A stretch of 64,000 bases of DNA from Pogona vitticeps (lineage: Eukaryota > Chordata > Lepidosauria > Squamata > Agamidae), in NCBI RefSeq assembly GCF_051106095.1, contig NC_135785.1:103602501-103666500 (forward strand), read 5' to 3'. The position numbers and the translations under genes were made by a program. Position 1 is the stretch's first letter, and every line of letters starts with the position of its first letter. The notes beneath the pieces are model-generated. The model worked only from the letters and a program-made list of their open reading frames with translations. It was not told the DNA's origin and did not search any database. This document shows positions 57,174-64,000 of this stretch, in pieces.

Positions 57174-60100
57174 GTATGAGGCAGTAGGTTGAAAAACATA
57201 GCAGTGCTTAAAATGTTATAGAAGCTGTTTTGATGCTTTCCCATTTGTAGTGGACCTTATCACAGGGCTAATTGTGTCTTGCAGGTCCTGAATATTTTAT
57301 CCTTTTAAATCATTTCATGTAGAATAAAGTGGATATCAAGAAAGTCTGCTAATTTTCCTAAAATACATTGTGTGGCAGAATGCTTTTACATTAGTCTAGG
57401 AAGATTTTTTTTAAGCTTGAGGAGTCAGTGTTGTCAAAACCTGTGGTTATAAAAATAAAATATGTCAGTTAAAATTGCAAGATAAATGCTACCATTGTGT
57501 AGTATCACATGTGGAAGTCTGAGGATTGGTGAGGACTGTTTTCAGTTCATTTGTATTACAACTTTGTTTACTGCATCTTAGTTGCCATATGCAGCTGTCT
57601 TTTTGGTTTAATTACTGGGGAATAGATGATACCTATATAGTGTGGATCTAGTGCTCTGCGGTGTGTTGGATTATATGGTAATTTTTAATGTAGATATCTG
57701 AGGAAGTGGATTATAATCTGTGAAAGATGACACCGAGATGAACCTTTTAATTCTAAAAATGCCACAATATTCTTGCTACATGTGAATTCAGTTGAGCTTC
57801 ATCCCATTCTCAATTTCTAAGCACATGATGCCTAATCACACATTGGAATTAAAAGGATATTTCAGACCCTTGAACGCATATTTTTCTGAACTCAACCCCT
57901 TCCCACATCCCATTGATATAAGGCAATAAATGCATATTTGGTCCCAAATTCCAGCCTGGATCACTGAGGCTCCTGCCAGTGAAGATTCACTGCATCCATG
58001 TCTTGGGTGATGGCGTTTGTTTCAGGATACTGTTTCATCCTGGATCTTTACCCTGTTGTGGTGGAGGCTCACCCTTGCATTATTTGCTGAAAGGTGGTAA
58101 TATTTCTAAAGAAGAGGCTTCAGTGAATTGCTATAAGACATATATCAGTTAAGCTCCCAGCCTGGCTGACAGCCAGTGATTGGATGTGGCATCTGTCTTG
58201 CAGGTAAAAGCTCAGATTCACAGCTGCATCAGCCGCCACCTAGAATGCTTGCGCAGTCGTGAAGTCTGGCTGCTTGAACAGGTGGATCTCATTCAGCAGT
58301 TGAAGGAGGAGGCCTTACAGCAACAAGCACAGCAACTCTGTTGGGTAAGCTTATACAAGTCCCACTTACAGGTTCCGAACCAGAGTAGCATAGCTTTGAG
58401 CTTGTGTTGCTTGTCCTTGACATAAGAACATCATTCCATTTATCTAAGCCTTACTGATGCTAGCTCATGCTGTTCTCCATAAAATAACATAATTGTCACT
58501 CCCTCCCCCCATCCTACAGTTGCTGGGACAATTCAATTGCCTTATCCATCAACTGGAGCAGCCTCACAGTGATGACCTTGCGAATCAGATTTCCCTCTGC
58601 TTGGATAGGTAAGCAATTTTAGAGAGTTTTGCACAATTATTCAGCTTAATGTTGGATTTAGAATTACTTCAGTGGCAAACACTGTCCATTTCATTGTGCA
58701 TTATGAAGTATCACATGGCACACTATATGTCTTTCTAAAAGGGAATTGGATCTAATGGCTTTCACTTTTTGAATTAAACTTTAGCTCAGAATACTGTGAT
58801 ACTTGGTGCCACCCCCCATCTCTTTGTCAAAACCAGAAGTGGACTTTTGATCACTACCTTTCTCATCTTCCATGTGTTTTTCACACCTTTTGTGGCCTTT
58901 CTTGCCCTGAATGATATGGAATGCATGTATGTTGAAATCTGCTTCTAGACCCACAAAAATTGCTTGCCCTGATGTAAAAATTATAAGCCTCTTCGACAGT
59001 GCTTTACCACCAAGATATACCTGTTTGTGGATTAAAATATGGAGATTACAGTATTTGTGTTTTTTTAAAAACTGAGAGATGCCCAGTAGCCCTTGGTACA
59101 GATCAGTACAGTGAGTCATAAAGTTCTGGACGTTGGCTCTTTGCAGCTTGGTCACTTCATTATGAACAAGAGCTCTATGAGGTGTATCATTTGAATTGGC
59201 ATTCCCTCCTTTTTTGCCCGTGCAGACTCGGCAATTTAACTCTCCAGCCAGAAGAAACATCCATCTTGAACTTTGAGGCTGATGTCCCATACCTTCGCCA
59301 GGCTATTACAACATTTGGCTCAATCAAGACAATGGTGAGTTGGAGTTTTTTTGTGTGGGTGACATTGGAAAGCCTGTAATTAGTAGGGATTTTTTGACTG
59401 GTAGCTAGCACTTCACCTTGACTGCTGTTTCCCCCTTTGTTTCAAGACCACCTTGCAGTGTGATGTGACCAAATTTTAAGGGGTGGGGGGGACAATGGAA
59501 ATTGGTCTTTAGTTCATAGAACTAATTGCAGGCTTCTGATGCTTAGTCAATGACCTTTTCTGTGTATTATTTTAAAAACCACCACCCAACCTATTATTGT
59601 TTGATATAACACTTGATAGTACTTGTTTGAATTAACTTAAAATTTGAAAGCACAGCAGTTAGCTTACACTGTTATTTTAAACCTTCATTGAGCAATATTT
59701 AATAGACTATAAAATTCTGTGGGTTTTTTTCAGCAGCAAACCGCTGACAAAGAAGACTGTGGCCCTTGGATTTACGTACAGAACTGTCCTGTGACAGCCA
59801 AACAGGAGCAGGTAGTTTAAGATTTATCTACTGCAAATCTGATTGGGTAATGACAACCAGATATTTGTTTCTTGAGGTCTTTTAATTTCAGAGTAATATT
59901 TGTGAGGGGGAAAAAAATCAGGATCTGACACACTGTAAAAGGGTAAGAAAGGATAATAAATAGAGGTGAAGGGGGATTGTGGGTGAGTGTAAGACAGAGG
60001 GAGTGGTGGGCCTCTATAAGACACAGGGAGGAGTACCAGCAGGTTTCAGGCATGTGTACTTGTCACTGTGTGGCTTTCTGTCACATTTGGCTCTTGTGGG

Positions 60101-63100
60101 CAAAAAAGTTTGCCTACCCCTGTTCTAGATTCACCATGCTGGGCACTGCTGAAAATTCAGTAAAGACAGAATAGTACTTCACATTCCAAATATATTTCTT
60201 TGTACAAATGATAGAATTCTATTTATAAATAAGCTGTTATATCCTTCAGAAAAATATGAATTCCCCACATCATGGACTAATGACCAGATAGGCGGGATAT
60301 AAAATAAATAAATAAATAAATAAATGGGATGTAAATGTGCTGACAAATTTTTATTTTGCAGAAACCTGTACTTGGTACCCTGGGCTGCCCACTCTCTGAC
60401 TGGCTTCTTGGAAGCAAACCTGATAGTGCCTGTTATACTCCTTATGTTCCCAGCAACAACTGCAAGGACTGGCTTTTAAACCCACATGCACAGGAGACCA
60501 ACCAGGTACTGTATACTTGGGAAGTTGTTTTAGAATTTTCAGTACTGATGGGGTGGAAGTATTTCACTGTTTATTATGAAGGAGCATAATCTTGTAACTT
60601 TTGGGAAGTTTTCTTAATGATGTTAAATTATTCGTGGTGCTTTCCTTGTTAGGATGTAAAATCTTCCGACGTGTGTTACTTGGAACAAGCTTGGGGAAAT
60701 CTGAAAAATTTGGAGAACTGGCTCCTGCAGAACCAACAACCAGATGTTCCTGAAAAAGTTGATTTCTACCGACGTAAGAGTTCCACCTCCACCATTGACT
60801 CCACCTTTTCCATTGAGAAAATAGATGAACTGGAGGTCACAGGACAAGAAGAGATTAATATTTCTGACTGGCTACTTACTCCACCTATATCAGACAAGAA
60901 TAATTTGGAAGAAAAGTGGAAACATGTATTTAAGCCATTCAGGGAAGAATACAGTATCAGTGATTGGCTTCCCAAATCTGATGCCTGCAATAATTGTTGT
61001 GGCAGTCAGGCGAAGGGTATAGAGATAGAAAATCTTGGAAACCTTAAGTGCCTCAGTGAGCACCTTGAAGGAAAGAAGTTGCCCACCACTGATTCCTGGT
61101 TACAGCCACCCCCTTTGAAAGTAGAAGATGTTTGTAGAGCAAATGAACCATGTTCCAGTTTTTCAGAGTGTATGTGTGATGAAAACTGTGAGAAGGAAGC
61201 TCTATGCAAGTGGCTCCTTAGGAAAGAAGGCAAGGATAAAAATGGCATGCCAGTAGGGCAGACCCCTAGCTCAACCACTCCGCTTGAGATACCCAAACCT
61301 GCTTTGAATATCTGGCTTCATCCTTCCCAACAGTCAGTGGAAGAACAGGCGTTACTTACAACAGAACAACAAAGCCCTGATGTAGTAGAACCACTGAAGG
61401 CATTGCTTGATACTCCTTTATCAGCCTGGCTAGTCAAATCAGAAGTCAAAGCATCAAACACAGAAGAGAAGGCAAGCACAGAGAAGGCAGAGATGAGTTG
61501 TAAGAGTTCACTTCTGGATTTTTTGGAACCATTTCACCTCCCCCTTAATGTCAACAGTTGGGTGTTGTCTTCAAAGAACATAGAAGCATCCAGCCAGCTT
61601 CCAATAGAAGATAAATGGCTTCTACGCAAACAGGCACATGTATGTATCACAACTAATAGACAAAAAACATTGAAGATGATAGCACTGCATGTTTGTCTAA
61701 TATTTAGATGTTTGTCTAATATTTAGTATTTCTTCAAAAATGTTTGTGATTTCTAGTGTATCTGTTAACTGTTCAGAGATACAGGCTACAAAATAGCAAT
61801 TCTTCTAGATTGACTTGAATAGTAAGAAAATCTGTTTCTTTTAGGATTGCGGTCTTCCTACAGTTTGTGATCTCTTTGCTTGTATGAAACTGAATGGAGA
61901 TAGAGAAAAGTGGCTCTATCGGACTCCTTTACAGGTAATCATAAATGGTCTCCTATTTTCTATTCTAGATTTGAGATGGAAATTTAATGTGTTTGCTCAG
62001 CTGCAAACACGGAAACCTACCTTGTTTTAAAAGTGCAACCTATATGCCACTGCCATGTTTTGTCAGTAAGTACTGCAGAGCACTGGGTTGCATGATGTTT
62101 ACTCTTTGTTTGCCGAGTGCATAATTAAGGATGACAGCTGTTCTGTGAACTGGCTCTAGGCCAAAATAATAGGACATTTCAGGAATAAAATGGGTATTTC
62201 TCATAAGCACTGGGAGGGATTTGTTGGTTTCAGCTGTCCTTACAGTGGTGCCCCACTTGACAATTCCCCATTAGATGACGAAATCGCTTGATATAGCGAT
62301 CGCAAAACAATGTTTGTATGGTATTTTTTCGCTTCACAACAATCGGTTCCCTGCTTCAGGAACCGATTTTTCACTTAAAGACGATTTAAAACAGCTGATC
62401 GGCGGCTCTCAAAATGGCTCCCTGCTGTTTTGCTGACCTCATTTCGCAAGATAGGGAGCAGAAAATGGCCGCCCTATGGAGGATCTTCGCTGCACGATCA
62501 GGTATTTCGCTCATTGGAACGCATTGATTGGTTTTCAATGCATTTCAATGGGGTTTTTTTTCGCTTGATGATGATTTTGCTTAACAGTGATTTTGCTGCA
62601 ACACATTATCATCGTCAAGCGGGGCACTACTGTATATAGGAATAGGCATGACACTTGGGCATTTTTAGGAGTTCCCCAGTCCTGGGATTTGCCCAGCCGC
62701 ACTGTCCCAAGGATCTCTGCGACTTGCAAAAGTGCATGTGTGATAGCCTCCGGTGGAACTATCTCTATACAGTCCACTGGGGCTCCCCCTCTTATGCACC
62801 TTTGTGAGTTGTAGAGATTCTTAGCACTCTCGCAGTTCAGCATACAGTTTTCTTGCTGTTTGACAGAGCAGAGCGTGGGAGGTAGGAGGAGCTGGTCTAA
62901 CCATTCTGGTTTGAAGGCTTTCACTTCCATAATTCTGCCTGGGGGTAGAGTGGTGGTTCTGGGAAAATTCTGGAAGTCCTAAAAATGCAAAAGTCCCATA
63001 TAGACTTTGCTACATTCTTCAGACTCAAAAAGGAGTTTGTCAAAAGTGAAGCCATAATGTTGTCTTGGAGACTGCCTTTGAACATTTTGGCTAAGCAGGG

Positions 63101-63319
63101 TTTTTGTTTCTCTAGTGAAGATTAAGAGCAGTGAGTTTCCTAAAGACCTAGGATCTTATGCCAATGCCTTTGATCATTCAGAACACCACACACATGGCTG
63201 CACAATCTGAGCAGTACTTAAAATATTCCCAGTAGCTGAATCAAATGTTTTTCCAGAATTTACCATCTCCTGCTTTGTCTTCTGTTCACTGTGTTAATTC
63301 TTTCTTTTTCCAGATGTGA
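57033..63319 (+). CDS. NCOA4: NCOA4 (ARA70), ferritinophagy receptor and nuclear receptor coactivator 4
   Basis: Eight coding exons join in phase into 594 residues (human 614). NCOA4 carries ferritin to autophagosomes for lysosomal iron release and also coactivates the androgen receptor. The N-terminal ARA70 coiled-coil region (about residues 15-160) is nearly human: [20 protein letters not shown] and [20 protein letters not shown]. The middle has [20 protein letters not shown] and a Cys-rich block with [20 protein letters not shown], the region reported to bind an iron-sulfur cluster. The C-terminal ferritin-binding part keeps VNSWVLSS, where the human Trp needed for ferritin heavy chain binding lies, as I recall. 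The protein ends [11 protein letters not shown] as in human. Twelve Trp-Leu/Val motifs recur from residue 200 on. Start: ATG at 57033, 11 nt after the acceptor, aligned with the human start. No frameshift or missing exon. The last exon contributes only Met and the stop. Confidence 0.98.
58204..58344 (+). CDS. NCOA4: NCOA4 exon 3
   Basis: 47 codons, [18 protein letters not shown] to QQQAQQLCW; acceptor cttgcag, donor tgg|gtaagc. The most conserved exon, forming the coiled-coil core. Confidence 0.98.
58520..58608 (+). CDS. NCOA4: NCOA4 exon 4
   Basis: [18 protein letters not shown] to ISLCLD plus two bases of Arg; acceptor atcctacag, donor ag|gtaagc. Confidence 0.97.
58609..59225. other. NCOA4 intron 4 with long antisense open frame
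   Basis: Minus-strand open frame 58781-59290 (169 codons) covers most of this intron and part of exon 5 in antisense. The intronic part ([20 protein letters not shown] and onward) is unusually long for AT-rich DNA but matches nothing I recognise. It may be an old retrocopy or chance. Confidence 0.3.
59226..59334 (+). CDS. NCOA4: NCOA4 exon 5
   Basis: Completes Arg, then [18 protein letters not shown] to TFGSIKTM; acceptor cgtgcag, donor atg|gtgagt. The region corresponds to human LGSLTLKPEDSTVLLFEA. Confidence 0.97.
59734..59811 (+). CDS. NCOA4: NCOA4 exon 6 (tandem acceptor)
   Basis: 26 codons, [18 protein letters not shown] to AKQEQ; donor cag|gtagtt. The acceptor reads tttttcagcag, so splicing may include or skip one Gln (NAGNAG). 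The least conserved exon, several residues shorter than human. Confidence 0.9.
60285..60325 (+). repeat. Retroposon 3' tail with (AAAT)n in NCOA4 intron
   Basis: 'gaccagataggcgggatata' then (AAAT)n, a Sauria/BovB-type terminus ending about 35 bp before the exon 7 acceptor. Confidence 0.5.
60362..60505 (+). CDS. NCOA4: NCOA4 exon 7
   Basis: 48 codons with the first two Trp-Leu motifs, [10 protein letters not shown] and CKDWLLNPH; acceptor attttgcag, donor cag|gtactg. Confidence 0.97.
60653..61639 (+). CDS. NCOA4: NCOA4 exon 8 (large exon)
   Basis: 329 codons carrying the central Trp-Leu motif series, the Cys-rich block and the ferritin-binding part; acceptor ccttgttag, donor cat|gtatgt. The open frame continues beyond the donor into the intron, but conservation stops at WLLRKQA. 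Confidence 0.97.
61845..61934 (+). CDS. NCOA4: NCOA4 exon 9
   Basis: 30 codons, [18 protein letters not shown] to [10 protein letters not shown]; acceptor tcttttag, donor cag|gtaatc. Matches human [14 protein letters not shown]. Confidence 0.97.
62243..62632. mobile_element. Tigger-like MITE in NCOA4 last intron
   Basis: Ends are CAGTGGTGCCCCACTTGAC and its complement GTCAAGCGGGGCACTACTG, flanked by TA (62241-62242, 62633-62634). The interior has 'cgatcgcaaaacaatg', 'caatcggttccctgcttcag' with 'gaaccgattttt', and 'gcatttcaatgggg', related to the copy at 8802. Confidence 0.85.
62635..63310 (+). other. NCOA4: NCOA4 last intron, remainder
   Basis: Open frames overlap on both strands at 62535-62930 without recognised similarity. 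No repeat family was named. Confidence 0.5.
63314..63319 (+). CDS. NCOA4: NCOA4 last coding codons
   Basis: The acceptor ctttttccag is followed at once by ATG TGA, giving the terminal Met and stop, as in human NCOA4. The rest of the exon is 3' UTR. Confidence 0.93.
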   Translation: M

Positions 63320-64000
63320 AAAACCCGAACCATTTCAAACACGCCATCTTTCTGCTGATCACCGCACATTTGTACTGAGTGCTGCTTTTAAACTTTGTGT
63401 CCGACATCTGCCTCTTCTAAACTTTAAAAGCTACATCTAGCTGAATTGTTGCCGCAAAGTTGATTTATACAACATGTAAGCAACAGTGTCTTTGTATGTA
63501 TCCTACGGGCTAAGATGCCAAGATCTTTTTTAGACATGTCATCTCGAGACTTTGCAGTTGTTGAAGTCAGCTTTGAAATATTTTCCTGATTTGGGGACTA
63601 TACCCATTGTACATTGGCTCTTGCTTCCTGATCACTGAGAATATGGGAGTGTGTGATAACAGGATTCAGAAATCATTTCAAATACTGGGGAGGGAAAACC
63701 GGTTTAGCAGAAATTTTTAGTGAAGAGCAGCTCTTGATCTCTCTTTCCATCAGTTCTTGTTGTAAATATATTTAATTGTTACTTAAGGCCATGTCTGATG
63801 ACATGGCTCTTACACAACAATTAGGTGCTCCAGACCTGTATGAACTATGTGGCTGAAATGTTCTATATATTTTTTTAAATTGATTTTAAGAAACACATCT
63901 TAAAAAAGACTTTATGCAAAGCAGATGAATAAGGGCTCCCAGTTACTTTGATGTCATCTTAATTAAGGTAACAAGTATGAGGAGTAGATGAAAGTTGCAT
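63320..64000 (+). other. NCOA4: NCOA4 3' UTR, running to the window edge
   Basis: Non-coding, AT-rich sequence after the stop. No AATAAA is seen before the end of the window, so the UTR probably continues beyond it or uses a variant signal. Confidence 0.75.

Overview
This is vertebrate nuclear DNA, almost certainly from a squamate reptile. It is AT-rich and intron-rich, with CpG islands only at promoters. It carries two Sauria-type SINEs, CR1 LINEs, BovB/RTE LINE pieces, many copies of a tRNA-headed lizard SINE, and long compound microsatellites. The species cannot be fixed from the sequence alone.

Three protein-coding genes are supported, all on the + strand. (1) GPRIN2 (23652-25409) is complete in one exon, with an acceptor just upstream of a strong Kozak ATG. 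(2) A chymotrypsin/elastase-type S1 serine protease (35988-44112) has five exons whose phases agree; only the signal-peptide exon is missing. The catalytic triad and all five expected disulfides are present. (3) NCOA4 (57033-63319) has eight coding exons that join in phase into 594 residues closely matching the human protein. It has a CpG-island first exon at about 55.3 kb and a second candidate first exon, with its own CpG-island promoter, at about 47.4 kb.

Layout: 1-23.6 kb has no recognisable gene and holds SINEs, a 1.7 kb CR1 LINE, MITEs, long (CA)(GA) and (CTTT) tracts, and a perfect 33-bp inverted repeat. 23.6-25.8 kb is GPRIN2. 25.8-36 kb is repeat-rich intergenic DNA, probably including the unseen first exon of the protease. 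36-44.2 kb is the protease, whose fourth intron is packed with microsatellites and hAT-like MITEs. 44.2-47 kb is intergenic with a BovB insertion that still has its 11-bp target-site duplication. 47-64 kb is NCOA4 and its promoters, with a Tigger-like MITE in the last intron.

The genes do not form a pathway. From family knowledge, GPRIN2 acts with G proteins at the plasma membrane, the protease would be a secreted digestive-type zymogen, and NCOA4 is the ferritinophagy receptor and a nuclear-receptor coactivator. No wholly new system was found. The observations most worth following are the protease between GPRIN2 and NCOA4, a foldback element with clear target-site duplications, the dual NCOA4 promoters, and the 12-fold Trp-Leu motif series in NCOA4.
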